NCBI RefSeq assembly: GCF_000331245.1
Contig: NZ_ANFZ01000008.1
Coordinates: 1-64,000, forward strand
Source: Blastomonas sp. AAP53
GTDB lineage: Bacteria > Pseudomonadota > Alphaproteobacteria > Sphingomonadales > Sphingomonadaceae
DNA: 64,000 nucleotides
Reading direction: 5' to 3'
This document shows positions 52,883 through 61,200 of this stretch, one piece after another (the first letter of the stretch is position 1; every line of letters starts with the position of its first letter). Position numbers and translations under genes: made by a program. The notes beneath the pieces are model-generated. The model saw only the letters and a program-made list of their open reading frames with translations. It was not told the DNA's origin and made no database searches.

Positions 52883-54670
52883 TTACGACCAGGACCGAGC
52901 CCATAGTTCGAGCGCAATCAGTGACCCAATAATAGGGTGATCGTCTTTCCATAGCAGGTGTTCTGCGGTGAGCATCGTTGCAACAGCGTCAGGCGATATC
53001 AGCCCCTTGCTGGCCAGGACGCCATCAAGAAGCAGGGGCCGCAAACTGGTCAGGTGGGTGACTATAACCCGGTTGTAGAAGCCTGACGCTTCCCCTTTTC
53101 CGCGTCTGTCGCGTACGTCTTGAGGCAGCAAATGACCAAACACATCCCTCGCTAGCCCACGCTCGCGCCGATCAGGCACCAATTGCCACAATGGAATGGC
53201 CAAGCATGCCTCGACAAGCGGCTGTGACAAAAGGGGGTGTATTAGCCGTCGCCCTTCACTGGTGCGGGTGGCCCTGTGGAAGAGCAGGCAGTTGGTAAGC
53301 ATCGCGATCTGCATGCGTTTTCCAGCAGGCAGATGGAGCCCATCGCTGATCCAAGGGTGAACCAAAGGATCGTCCTGCCATGCCAGGCGGCTGATGGGCC
53401 CGGCAAGGTCGATGGGAATTGATCTGCGATCCAAGGACGGTGTCGCCTTCCATATGGTGTCCAGTACCTGCCAGATGGATGTATTGTTTGCAGCAGCACT
53501 GGAATTCACCAATCCGAAAAACGTAGAATTGGGGCCATGCCTTCGGAGATAATCGGCCGCGATCAGCGGGGAATGCGGCTGGAAGAATACGGCATCTCCG
53601 CCCTGTCCACTGAAAATGCGCGTGGCTTGGAAGGCGTCGGCCATCTGTGCCGACAGACCATCGGCCACAAGATCGAGGCCGTAGACTGCGGGCTCAGGTG
53701 TGCGAGGCATCTGCAGTAATCCGGAATAATCAAGCTCTGCTGGCGCGACGCGGGTTTCGATCAGGCCGAAGCTCCATTTTTCGGCGACCGCCTTTGCATA
53801 TCTCCGTTCGTCTCCGCCTGGGGAATCGGGCGCAATATTGAGCGCCTGGATGAAGGGTTGTTGTTGGGATCCGGCAAGAAGTCCGGCAACAATCGATGAG
53901 TCGAGGCCGCCCGACAATTCCAGTGTGACTTTGTCATGATCGCATAGCCAGAGATTGATGCACTGCGCTGCAATTGCCGGCAGATCCTGCGGTTGGGCCT
54001 GTTTCGTTGGTCGCGCATAGTGCGATGGCGACCAGATGGCCATTCGTTCCAGACCTTGTGCCTGTATGACCTCAAGCGTTCCTGGTACCGCTATGTCCAC
54101 TTGGTGCAATGCGCTGAAACTTGCCGACAGCTCAGTTTGCACCAGCAGTTGTGACAAACGGTGCCAGTGAATTGCTGGCGGTCCATCCAAGCATTTCATC
54201 AGTGCCATGGGAAAGGCGTCGGTAACGACAGTCAGAGGATCGCAATGCCAGGCATACAATCTTTGAGCCCCCGAAGGATCGCGCATCCAAGCTGCCAGAC
54301 CCGTACTGCTGCTAGCGCAGATCATGGCGTAACGCCCCCACAGGTTCTGGGTCACCGCTTTGGCAGCGCGTATTGCGTCTTCTGCCGACAGCGGTCGAAC
54401 GATGCTGGAAATTTCACCATCCCGCCTTGGAAAGATATCACCGACCAGCACCACGCTTTTGTCATTCGAAAGAATGATCGGCGCCTGGCGCTGCGCCAGC
54501 ACGATGGCCTGTTTCCCTGTCACCACCTGGCAAAGGTCCGGCATCGATCGCTCGAGGTTGCCTGCCAAAGTTTTCATCGCCGAAAGCACAGCCTCGTCGG
54601 GTCGCTGCGCCAGAATTGCGCATAGGCTAGGGGAATCAGAAACGGGCAATGACCGTAAACCAGCAGACAT
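52883..54670 (-). CDS. Lasso peptide macrocyclase (asparagine-synthetase-like C protein)
   Basis: A 595-residue ATP-dependent cyclase that activates the core Glu side chain and joins it to the N-terminal amine of the core peptide. The N-terminal amidotransferase-like domain lacks the catalytic cysteine, as in all lasso cyclases. The ATP pyrophosphatase part has SGGLDSS at 253-259 and the second signature FSGQGGDAVFF near 353-363. The first Met of the open frame is at 54709; I prefer the ATG at 54670. Either choice overlaps the B gene, so translation is coupled. No strong terminator was seen after the stop. Confidence 0.92.
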   Translation of the reverse strand: MSAGLRSLPVSDSPSLCAILAQRPDEAVLSAMKTLAGNLERSMPDLCQVVTGKQAIVLAQRQAPIILSNDKSVVLVGDIFPRRDGEISSIVRPLSAEDAIRAAKAVTQNLWGRYAMICASSSTGLAAWMRDPSGAQRLYAWHCDPLTVVTDAFPMALMKCLDGPPAIHWHRLSQLLVQTELSASFSALHQVDIAVPGTLEVIQAQGLERMAIWSPSHYARPTKQAQPQDLPAIAAQCINLWLCDHDKVTLELSGGLDSSIVAGLLAGSQQQPFIQALNIAPDSPGGDERRYAKAVAEKWSFGLIETRVAPAELDYSGLLQMPRTPEPAVYGLDLVADGLSAQMADAFQATRIFSGQGGDAVFFQPHSPLIAADYLRRHGPNSTFFGLVNSSAAANNTSIWQVLDTIWKATPSLDRRSIPIDLAGPISRLAWQDDPLVHPWISDGLHLPAGKRMQIAMLTNCLLFHRATRTSEGRRLIHPLLSQPLVEACLAIPLWQLVPDRRERGLARDVFGHLLPQDVRDRRGKGEASGFYNRVIVTHLTSLRPLLLDGVLASKGLISPDAVATMLTAEHLLWKDDHPIIGSLIALELWARSWS

Positions 54671-55280
54671 GATCAGGGCTGTCGTTGAGCACGTGGGCGT
54701 CCCACTCAACCCAGCAATGCGCCTCGAAGGGGTGGGTCCGTACGCCGAAAACCAATTCCGGCGAGATGCCCAGGTGCCCCAGAAACCGGGTCAGGAGCAT
54801 TGACTGGATCAGGCACCGTCCGCTTCCTGGGACAAGGCATCGAAGGCAGGTAAAATGGGCCATGATCGCGGCCATGGTATTTGGCGATAGAGACGTTGGA
54901 GCGACGTTGCTCCTTTGCGACAACGACGCGATGGCTTCGCCCCGCCTGTAGGAAAGATAGGTCTGTGCCACAGCCAGCAGGAAGATCACCAGAAGCCGAA
55001 GTGCGTATGGCCGTACAAGGGGGACCGGGTCGGGCAGGGAAGCAGGGGGCGATCCGGTATGCGGATGCCAGCGTTCGTTCCCGTCCACGAGGAACCTGCT
55101 TTCCAGCAGTTCGGTCAAGGTGGGATCTAATTGGTCATGGGGCTCATCGGCAAGGGCGGACAGGACATTTGCGGCGCTGTCGCGCGGGATGGCGAGATAT
55201 TCGTCCTGAAGCATGTCGAATAGGACGAGGTCGCCCTCGACACTGGCAAGCTTCACATGAGATGGGGGCGCACATGGCAT
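54636..55280 (-). CDS. Lasso peptide leader-binding and protease protein (fused B1-B2)
   Basis: A 214-residue fused protein. Residues 1-75 are a PqqD-like recognition element that binds the precursor leader (VKLASVEGDLVLFDMLQDEYLAIPRDSAANVLSAL). A hydrophobic linker follows (about 93-108), then a transglutaminase-like cysteine protease with C156 (GSGRCLIQSMLL), H188 (FEAHCWVEWD) and D200 (LNDSP). It removes the leader so that the cyclase can act. The ATG at 55280 has no Shine-Dalgarno sequence and begins directly after the T-run of a terminator-like hairpin, suggesting low or coupled expression. Confidence 0.9.
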   Translation of the reverse strand: MPCAPPSHVKLASVEGDLVLFDMLQDEYLAIPRDSAANVLSALADEPHDQLDPTLTELLESRFLVDGNERWHPHTGSPPASLPDPVPLVRPYALRLLVIFLLAVAQTYLSYRRGEAIASLSQRSNVAPTSLSPNTMAAIMAHFTCLRCLVPGSGRCLIQSMLLTRFLGHLGISPELVFGVRTHPFEAHCWVEWDAHVLNDSPDHVCWFTVIARF

Positions 55281-55316
55281 GACAAAACAAGCGGGGCGAC
55301 CCGAAAGCCGCCCCGC
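55281..55316 (-). terminator. Attenuator-like hairpin between lasso precursor and processing genes
   Basis: On the minus strand a perfect 8-bp GC stem (GCGGGGCG with CGCCCCGC, loop of 10 nt) is followed by TTGTTTTGTC and then the B start codon. It lies seven bases past the precursor stop codon. Partial termination here would make far more precursor than enzyme, an arrangement common in lasso operons. Confidence 0.8.
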
Positions 55317-55322
55317 CGGGAA

Positions 55323-55439
55323 TCACGCGTACGAGAGAATCGGCAGGAATTCTTCCTGCTGGCCAGCGATCACGATGGCCTTGGTGTCACGACGAATACT
55401 GCCCAGACGGATCAGCTTCGAACGAGTTTCCTTCTTCAT
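55323..55439 (-). CDS. Lasso peptide precursor, 38 aa
   Basis: This short gene lies between the GntR gene and the B gene. The leader is MKKETRSKLIRLGSIRRDTK, with threonine at position -2 as leader proteases require. The predicted core is AIVIAGQQEEFLPILSYA (18 residues). Ala1 would form an isopeptide with Glu9, giving a 9-residue ring. Glu10 is present but would make a 10-residue ring, which is not known for lasso peptides. The tail EFLPILSYA has bulky residues that could act as plugs (Phe11, Leu12 or Tyr17). The ATG at 55439 has a near-perfect Shine-Dalgarno sequence. The core is not one I recognise. Confidence 0.9.
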   Translation of the reverse strand: MKKETRSKLIRLGSIRRDTKAIVIAGQQEEFLPILSYA

Positions 55440-55444
55440 TGCAG

Positions 55445-55452
55445 CCTCCTTT
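55445..55452 (-). promoter_or_regulatory. Strong ribosome-binding site of the lasso precursor
   Basis: AAAGGAGG on the minus strand lies 5 nt before the precursor ATG. It is almost fully complementary to the 16S rRNA end. The B gene lacks such a site, so this is a second reason for precursor excess. Confidence 0.85.
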
Positions 55453-55516
55453 GGTGGATCACCGCTTGTGCGGCAGTTTCATGAGACTGCAGACCGGCGC
55501 ACTACTCAAAGCATAT

Positions 55517-56146
55517 TCAAAATATATTATTCTGAACTTGAGGCGGCCGTCCTGCTGCAGATGCAATCTCCAGCACCGAGTTGATCCTCCGTGCGTAGAA
55601 GCGCCTGACGTTGTCAGTGCAGAAGCGGCGGTTTCCGGCTTGGAGCCAATCGCGCAAGGAACCTTGGGATGCATCGGCCTGCTCGAAAAGTGTCACTTCA
55701 GCAGGAACAATCCTCGCCAACCGATCATCGACATAGGATGCAACATGCTGCAGCGCGGTGTTCGGCGTTAGGAACGCGATCGTGCGCAGCAGTTGCCCAG
55801 CACCTTTGTAATTCAGGGCCTGCCCTTCTCGATCGGCTGACTTGTCTGGCCAGGTGAGGTCAAAGTTCCGGCAGGCAGATTGCGCCAGCATGGAGGCAAG
55901 CGAATAGCAATGCTGCAGATCCACCGGGTCGATCGCGGGAACAAAATACCCGATGGCAGGCCGATCGATCAATAGTCCCTGACCAGCAAGCCTGGAGAGC
56001 GCTTCGCGCACAGGCGTGGCGCTGATCTTCAGCTGTGACACCAGATCTGCAGCCTGAATCCTGCTTCCAGGCGGAAAGCTGCCAACTCGCAGGTTGTGGT
56101 AGAGGGCGGCATAGGCCTTTTCGAAGGCATGGTTCTTTTCGAGCAA
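55517..56146 (-). CDS. GntR-family transcriptional regulator of the lasso cluster
   Basis: A 209-residue regulator. The N-terminal winged helix (residues about 5-70: FEKAYAALYHNLRVGSFPPGSRIQAADLVSQLKISATPVREALSRLAGQGLLI) is followed by a helical FCD-like effector domain. I chose the TTG at 56146, which has GGAGG six bases upstream. In-frame starts at 56182 and 56185 lack a ribosome-binding site. It is upstream of and co-directional with the precursor gene (77 bp), so it could be co-transcribed. It probably controls the cluster; the ligand is unknown. Confidence 0.85.
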   Translation of the reverse strand: MLEKNHAFEKAYAALYHNLRVGSFPPGSRIQAADLVSQLKISATPVREALSRLAGQGLLIDRPAIGYFVPAIDPVDLQHCYSLASMLAQSACRNFDLTWPDKSADREGQALNYKGAGQLLRTIAFLTPNTALQHVASYVDDRLARIVPAEVTLFEQADASQGSLRDWLQAGNRRFCTDNVRRFYARRINSVLEIASAAGRPPQVQNNIF

Positions 56147-56269
56147 AATGCACCTCCGTTCAGTGGGGAGGACAGACTGCATCAATGTGTATGGACGAAA
56201 ATGAAATTCCTCTATCTATGCTCATAACTGTACAGGTGTGCGATGTAACAGCTGTCATGTGAACAGGAT

Positions 56270-56308
56270 GGCGCCATATTTGCGTGATTATCACCTCAAA
56301 TATGCGCC
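56270..56308. promoter_or_regulatory. Large dyad-symmetric operator between GntR and XRE genes
   Basis: GGCGCCATATTTG (56270-56282) and CAAATATGCGCC (56297-56308) are inverted copies with one extra base. The 14 bp between them contain GTGATTATCAC (56284-56294), itself a perfect palindrome. The element is centred near 56289 in the divergent region of the two regulators, about 125 bp from the GntR start and 140 bp before the XRE start, and is the most symmetrical site in the cluster. Confidence 0.65.
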
Positions 56309-56446
56309 TTTTCGGGATAAGCTGCCGTTCTGGCTCCAGATTTTTGCGAATTATTTGTGACTTTGCAAAATCGGTCATAAAAGATAGCATTGTTGCTTGA
56401 CTTCAGCGGCCGGTCGACCGGCTCGTCAGGCGAGGCGGGTGCGCAG

Positions 56447-56959
56447 ATGGCAGAAAAAGCAGCAGAGGATTCTTCCGAAAACGCTCTCATTGCAACGGCG
56501 CTGCGACGGATCCGAAAGTCGCGCCGAATGAGAAGCTCCGAGGTCGCGCGTGCCATGGACATGCCCTTGCGTTCCTATGAGCATTTCGAAGCGGGTCAGG
56601 GCAAGATAACCTATGAACGCCTTGTGCGCTTTGCCGAGGCGACAAACTGTGATCCGGTCGCCCTGCTTGCGGTCATGCCGATGGGATCGCCTGAGTTTGC
56701 CGAGCGCTGTGCCGACAACAAACTGATGCAAATCTTCATGATCGCACTGAGTGAGCTCAATGAGGATCTGGGAGAAGATATTGTCTATCTCGAATCGGGT
56801 CCGATCATCGGCGGTATTACGCGGCTATGTCGTGATCTCGCCGAACATGTCCGCAAGCGTGATACTTTTGCTGAAAACTGGCTGGAAACCAAAGCGCCCC
56901 GGCTCAACCGGCAATCTGCTGCGAATATCCCGCCATTGAAGCCGCGCACATCCCGCTGA
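56447..56959 (+). CDS. XRE-family helix-turn-helix regulator
   Basis: A 170-residue protein. The HTH covers residues about 15-70 (IATALRRIRKSRRMRSSEVARAMDMPLRSYEHFEAGQGKITYERLVRFAEATNC). A C-terminal domain of about 90 residues follows (MIALSELNEDLGEDIVYLESGPIIGGITRLCRDL). It is divergent from the GntR gene and ends before the toxin-antitoxin pair. The upstream frame is open to 56390 with a TTG, but the ATG at 56447 has GAGGCGGG. The target genes are unknown. Confidence 0.85.
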   Translation: MAEKAAEDSSENALIATALRRIRKSRRMRSSEVARAMDMPLRSYEHFEAGQGKITYERLVRFAEATNCDPVALLAVMPMGSPEFAERCADNKLMQIFMIALSELNEDLGEDIVYLESGPIIGGITRLCRDLAEHVRKRDTFAENWLETKAPRLNRQSAANIPPLKPRTSR

Positions 56960-57215
56960 GCAGTTTTGGTCACGCGGCCTTTACGCGAGCGGTCTGGAGG
57001 CATGACCGTCAATGTGAATCTCAGCGGCGGAACTTGTGTCAGATTGCCTCTGGCAATCTTGAGGCGCGTCAGTAGCGCTCGATTTTGCTATGGGGATGGA
57101 TCCCACTTGCAAGGATCTGTCGAGTGGTCTCGTTGAAACAGAACAGATTGTTGCACCCTCAAAGTCGTAATAGCTGGCCTGCGTCAGGTGACGCCACTGA
57201 TAATGCAGCTCATCG

Positions 57216-57944
57216 TCAATCTGCGGGCAATTCGACGACGCGGAAAACTGCCCCCGAACCAGCATCACGCACCAAGTCGACGCGCGCACCATCCCAGTGA
57301 TAGTCGAGGTGCCGTCCCTGCACAGGTTCCGACGCGCAATCGGGATAGAAAAGCGCAACGCATTCACCGTCTGGATTGCGAACGCTAGAATAGACAATCC
57401 CGTCTGATCCTTCGCTCTTGAGGGACGCAGCCAGAGTTTGAGATACAGCGTAACTTTCAGGGTCCAGCGCTGCCGAGGGCTCTGCATCGTTCGCTCTGAG
57501 ATCACAAAGGTCAGCATCCACTGACATGATGATCTCCCGGAACTGCGAGGTCCAGCCAGGAGCCTCCAAAGTTCGTGCCATAAAGCGGGCATGATGATGG
57601 ATTGTCTCGAACAATGCGGTTTCGAACCGGTCTCCTGTGTAGAGTACCCCGAAGCTGCTGTTGGTAAAGCGGCTCGGCCGGTCGATACTGGCGTGCGTGA
57701 ACGGTGCCATCAGGTAGGAAGCGCCATTGCCTGCTACTCGCCGATCGACTGGCACCAGGTCGAGATTGCCAATCGTGGCCATGATCCGGGGGTTGGTCTT
57801 CTGCTCGGCCGAGATGAGCAGTGGCCAGTCGGCAGGATCAGCGATGTCCTCGAACAGATCGATCGGCGGAAAGGCGCTACGGATGATCCTGACAGCCCCC
57901 TTCCATTCAACTCTGGAAACTGGGACGTCCAGGACCGTGGTCAC
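57216..57944 (-). CDS. RES-domain toxin of a RES/Xre system
   Basis: A 242-residue protein with the RES fold, whose characterised members degrade or modify NAD+. The core includes ASIDRPSRFTNSSFGVLYTGDRFETALFETIHHHARFM and the later SEGSDGIVYSSVRNPDGECVALFYPD. It begins with a GTG at 57944 that overlaps the antitoxin stop by four bases, the usual antitoxin-first order. The frame is intact, so the pair may be functional. Confidence 0.9.
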   Translation of the reverse strand: MTTVLDVPVSRVEWKGAVRIIRSAFPPIDLFEDIADPADWPLLISAEQKTNPRIMATIGNLDLVPVDRRVAGNGASYLMAPFTHASIDRPSRFTNSSFGVLYTGDRFETALFETIHHHARFMARTLEAPGWTSQFREIIMSVDADLCDLRANDAEPSAALDPESYAVSQTLAASLKSEGSDGIVYSSVRNPDGECVALFYPDCASEPVQGRHLDYHWDGARVDLVRDAGSGAVFRVVELPAD

Positions 57945-58354
57945 CAACCACCACGCTCGGCATCGAGGTAGCGGCGTACCCGCATGAGGTCGGTTAGCTC
58001 GCCTCGGAGCATCACGTCGAGCGCACTGGCGCTTCCGAAGGCGGTGTTGGCTGCCCTGATCCAGGCATAGCCGCGCGAGCTTTCAGTGAAGATGGTCCGG
58101 AGCGCTTTGTGGACGCCCATCAGATTGGAAAGGCGCGCACGTCCATCGCGTGAAATGCGCCCGGGGCCTTGCGCCTTCCAGCGCCGGTAGGAGCGCACCG
58201 GCATGTCGAGCAGCATTGCTGCCTGCTCGTCGGTCAGATCCCATTTCCCAAACAGATTGATGACTGCGCGGAACATGGCAGCTGCCTCGTCCTGGGTGAC
58301 AGGGTCCGGGTAGAAAGCGGCGGCGGCCGTATCGACAGGTTGCAGAGCCAGCAT
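57941..58354 (-). CDS. Xre/MbcA-type antitoxin of a RES/Xre system
   Basis: A 137-residue antitoxin. The helical N-terminal HTH-like part includes LTDEQAAMLLDMPVRSYRRWKAQGPGRISRDGRARLSNLMGVHKAL. The C-terminal toxin-binding domain carries GYAWIRAANTAFGSASALDVMLRGELTDLMRVRRYLDA. I chose the ATG at 58354, with GGAG upstream. Three ATGGCAT/ATGCCAT boxes surround the start and should serve autoregulation. Confidence 0.9.
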   Translation of the reverse strand: MLALQPVDTAAAAFYPDPVTQDEAAAMFRAVINLFGKWDLTDEQAAMLLDMPVRSYRRWKAQGPGRISRDGRARLSNLMGVHKALRTIFTESSRGYAWIRAANTAFGSASALDVMLRGELTDLMRVRRYLDAERGGW

Positions 58355-58396
58355 GGCATTTCTCCATATGGCATCATATACAATGATTAATGCCAT
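58353..58396. promoter_or_regulatory. Three ATGGCAT boxes at the toxin-antitoxin promoter
   Basis: ATGGCAT occurs at 58353-58359 and 58368-58374, and its inverse ATGCCAT at 58390-58396. The last two form a 7-bp inverted repeat with a 15-bp spacer. Autoregulation by the antitoxin is the natural reading. Confidence 0.55.
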
Positions 58397-58732
58397 TTGG
58401 CAAGGGTGAGGTGGATGTTGTCAATCGGGCAATCACGCTCGCTGATCCATTGTTCGGCACGCACAGCCTTGTCGGGTAGTGGACAGCCAAGGTGTAGCGG
58501 GGTTTGGCCTTGTGCCAGTCAAAGCGATCTGCATTCCATCCGGAAGGTTCAACTCGCTTCGAACCATTGACTAGGCTGCGTTTGACCATGGTTTGCTCGC
58601 CGCCAGCAGATTCCATGGTTTGGTGTGGCCAGTACGGTCTAGACGATGGAGACGGCAGGCAACATTTTTCGTGCGTTCCAGTCCCAAGCGTTCAGGACAG
58701 CCCGGACCAGCAATGGATGCCCGCTTGCCTGG
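58397..58732. other. Non-coding region between the toxin-antitoxin pair and the isopeptidase gene
   Basis: About 336 bp. Short frames on both strands are present but none has a recognisable product or ribosome-binding site. No clear terminator hairpin for the isopeptidase operon was seen. Confidence 0.5.
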
Positions 58733-61150
58733 TTAACGTGCGGGTTGCGTGGTCAATGTTTGCGAAAGCCACTCTTTGATTTGATCCCACATCGCGCGAA
58801 TGTTGGCAGGGCTGCGCACTGCATGGCCTTCGCCCCAGAACCGGACCATCGAGACGTCCGCACCTGCCCGGTACAAGCCTGAAAACATCCTTTCGGCGCC
58901 GAATATCGGCACGGGGTCGAGGTCGCCATGTATCAGCAGAACAGGGGACCGGATGCGATCCAGTGCGTAATACGGGCTGTTGCGGGCGTATCGTTGAATA
59001 TCCCGCCAAGGAGGCGATTGCAGGCTGGCCTGCCCAAGCTCGGCCCATCCATAAGCGGGCCCGACGGGAAAGCCCTGCTCGAGATCGATGCTGTCATAGG
59101 GGAGCCAGGGGCCGTGCTGAAGGGTCAGGTCCGGGATCGATGCGCTGGCGATGATGGCTCGAAACCGGTTGCTCCGGCTTGCTACCAGAAGGGCGCAATA
59201 GCCGCCAAAGCTGTGTCCGTAGATCGCCATGCGTCCGCCATCGATGCGGTTTGTGCCGATGGCTTGGTCTGCCGCTGCCTCGATCTGCTCGACAAGATTT
59301 TGAGCTGGTTCGTTCAATGTCCTGTCATGACGAAGGCTGGGCAAAAGCACGGCATAGCCAAGGCTCAGCATCAAGAGCGGGTTGACCGCGCCCGACACCA
59401 TGTCTGGTGCCAGCGGAGGCGGTGTGCCTTTTGCAAAGACGGCGCCAGGATAAGGCATGATCACCAGCGGCAACTTGGCGTCGATCGGTCTGCCTTGCGG
59501 CAGCAAAAGCCAGTTGATCAATCCGGCATGCCGGGACGGAACCGCAATCGCCGTGGGCGTGGCCCGCTGTTCGAGATGGGCGTTGATGCTATCGAGCGGT
59601 TCAGCTTCCCCGCCATCGCGCACAAGCCATAGCTGGCTCATTCCCTTGGCGGTTCTCGAAATGGCCAGCCCGCGGCCGCTGATGGCGGAAAACCCGAGCA
59701 GTCGTTTGGTGCCGGGAGGAAGGGATGCAGATAAGCCGCGATCCTTCCCCAGTGATGCTGCCGAAAGCGCGCCTGCTGCATCCTTGATGTGAAAAGACCG
59801 GCTCCTCGCGGCGACAAACGGTCGATATCTCTCGGTAATGCCGACATCGAACGTCTCCTCAAACGGCTGGTCGAGGCGGACCTCGCCTTCAAAGACCTTC
59901 ACCGGTGCCCGGTTTGGTGACATGCGCCAGAGCCCGTCAGGGCATGGCGCCAGAAGATCATCGCCGTCGGTTGCAAACTGGAAGGCCTGGCAGGGGGCGC
60001 CTTCGAGAATGGACGGCTTTCCATCCTGAGCGCGCCAGCGCGATGTGCCGCGCTGCTCCTTCGAGAGCATCTGTGGAGAATTGCCGTGCCAACCGGCACG
60101 AACGAGCTGTGCCCCGCTGTCATTTTCCGGCAGCCAGGGCTCCTGGGTCATGTCGCTCATCACGCTGTTTGCGCCTGTTTGCGTGTCGAATGCCATCAGC
60201 CTTCCGTTGCTCCAAGGTTCGTCGACGCGACGGGCGAAGTACAGAAGTGAGCTTCTCTTTTCGCGCCAGGCCAACAGGCCCGGCTGGATGTCGCAGTCCC
60301 CACATGGCGATGTCGATTGTCCGTCTTGTACCGAGACAATCCTGATCCGGTGACGCCGGGGGCGTGCATTGGGCGAAACGGGGCTCTTCACCTCGGGGCG
60401 GGCATCGTTGCCTTCCTCAAGCATGGCGAGCCATTTGCCATCATGGGACAAGTTCATGTCGGCAATGGCCCCATCCGTCACGCGCCGGCTGACGAGCGAC
60501 TTGATGTCGATCTCGACAAGCACGTGCCGCACAAACTTGTCAGCATCCGTGATCTGCCGGCTTGTTGTCACCGATATGCCCGCATGCATGCCGGATGCTG
60601 TCCGTTCCCACCTTACGGGTAGCTCGCGCTGAAGTCTGCTCCCTGAATCCAATGGGTAGGGGAGCTTGGAGGTGTCTGAAGTCAAGACGAGCAGATGATC
60701 ATCGTCCCGCCATAAGGGCAGGGGATTGAGCAAGGCCGTGACCGGTGTGGCATCCAGCCAGCGTACTGATCCATCGGCAATACTCACGATCCCCAGCGCG
60801 ATATTGTCTCGCTGGAGTCGGAAGACCGTAAGGTGCCTGCCATCTGGAGACAGGCTGCCGGCCCAATAGCCTGCGCTGGCTGTCTGCGCGAAAAGCGGGC
60901 GCGGCGCGCCGCCCTTGACGAGATCTACCATCATGATCTCGCCCAGCATCCGCTTGTTGAACGCATCGAAATGATAGGCGGCAGCCTGGTCGTAGCGCCG
61001 GTACCGTTCGATGATCGCCCATTCCCCGTCGGGGGACATGATGGCTTTGCCGTAGCTCTCGACCGAAAGCATATCATCGATCGCGTACCGTTCGGCGAGC
61101 CCTGCGCTCGCCGTGCATAGGCACAGCGCTGCAATCCATGAAACGCGCAT
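58733..61150 (-). CDS. Lasso peptide isopeptidase, S9 (prolyl-oligopeptidase) family, secreted
   Basis: An 805-residue serine hydrolase with a signal peptide (MRVSWIAALCLCTASAGLAE), so it should act in the periplasm. Residues about 25-560 form a beta-propeller. The alpha/beta-hydrolase carries S647 (YGHSFGGYCALL), D745 (HGDLDPV) and H776 (WGEGHAV). The length and order match AtxE2-type isopeptidases that cut the macrolactam and linearise imported lasso peptides. It is translated downstream of the receptor gene (50 bp gap), with AAGGA before the ATG. The context makes isopeptidase more likely than a plain dipeptidyl peptidase. Confidence 0.87.
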   Translation of the reverse strand: MRVSWIAALCLCTASAGLAERYAIDDMLSVESYGKAIMSPDGEWAIIERYRRYDQAAAYHFDAFNKRMLGEIMMVDLVKGGAPRPLFAQTASAGYWAGSLSPDGRHLTVFRLQRDNIALGIVSIADGSVRWLDATPVTALLNPLPLWRDDDHLLVLTSDTSKLPYPLDSGSRLQRELPVRWERTASGMHAGISVTTSRQITDADKFVRHVLVEIDIKSLVSRRVTDGAIADMNLSHDGKWLAMLEEGNDARPEVKSPVSPNARPRRHRIRIVSVQDGQSTSPCGDCDIQPGLLAWREKRSSLLYFARRVDEPWSNGRLMAFDTQTGANSVMSDMTQEPWLPENDSGAQLVRAGWHGNSPQMLSKEQRGTSRWRAQDGKPSILEGAPCQAFQFATDGDDLLAPCPDGLWRMSPNRAPVKVFEGEVRLDQPFEETFDVGITERYRPFVAARSRSFHIKDAAGALSAASLGKDRGLSASLPPGTKRLLGFSAISGRGLAISRTAKGMSQLWLVRDGGEAEPLDSINAHLEQRATPTAIAVPSRHAGLINWLLLPQGRPIDAKLPLVIMPYPGAVFAKGTPPPLAPDMVSGAVNPLLMLSLGYAVLLPSLRHDRTLNEPAQNLVEQIEAAADQAIGTNRIDGGRMAIYGHSFGGYCALLVASRSNRFRAIIASASIPDLTLQHGPWLPYDSIDLEQGFPVGPAYGWAELGQASLQSPPWRDIQRYARNSPYYALDRIRSPVLLIHGDLDPVPIFGAERMFSGLYRAGADVSMVRFWGEGHAVRSPANIRAMWDQIKEWLSQTLTTQPAR

Positions 61151-61200
61151 GGGAGGTCCTTTTTCACAAATGGGGAGGGAAAATCAGCGGTGAGGTCTTG

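Noticed and set aside
55440-55516. A second lasso precursor next to the first
   Set aside because: The 77-bp gap holds only the ribosome-binding site and promoter-like sequence; no second leader with Thr at -2 is present.
56981-57592. 203-codon minus-strand frame between the XRE gene and the RES toxin
   Set aside because: It overlaps the RES toxin in another frame and has no domain character or start site.
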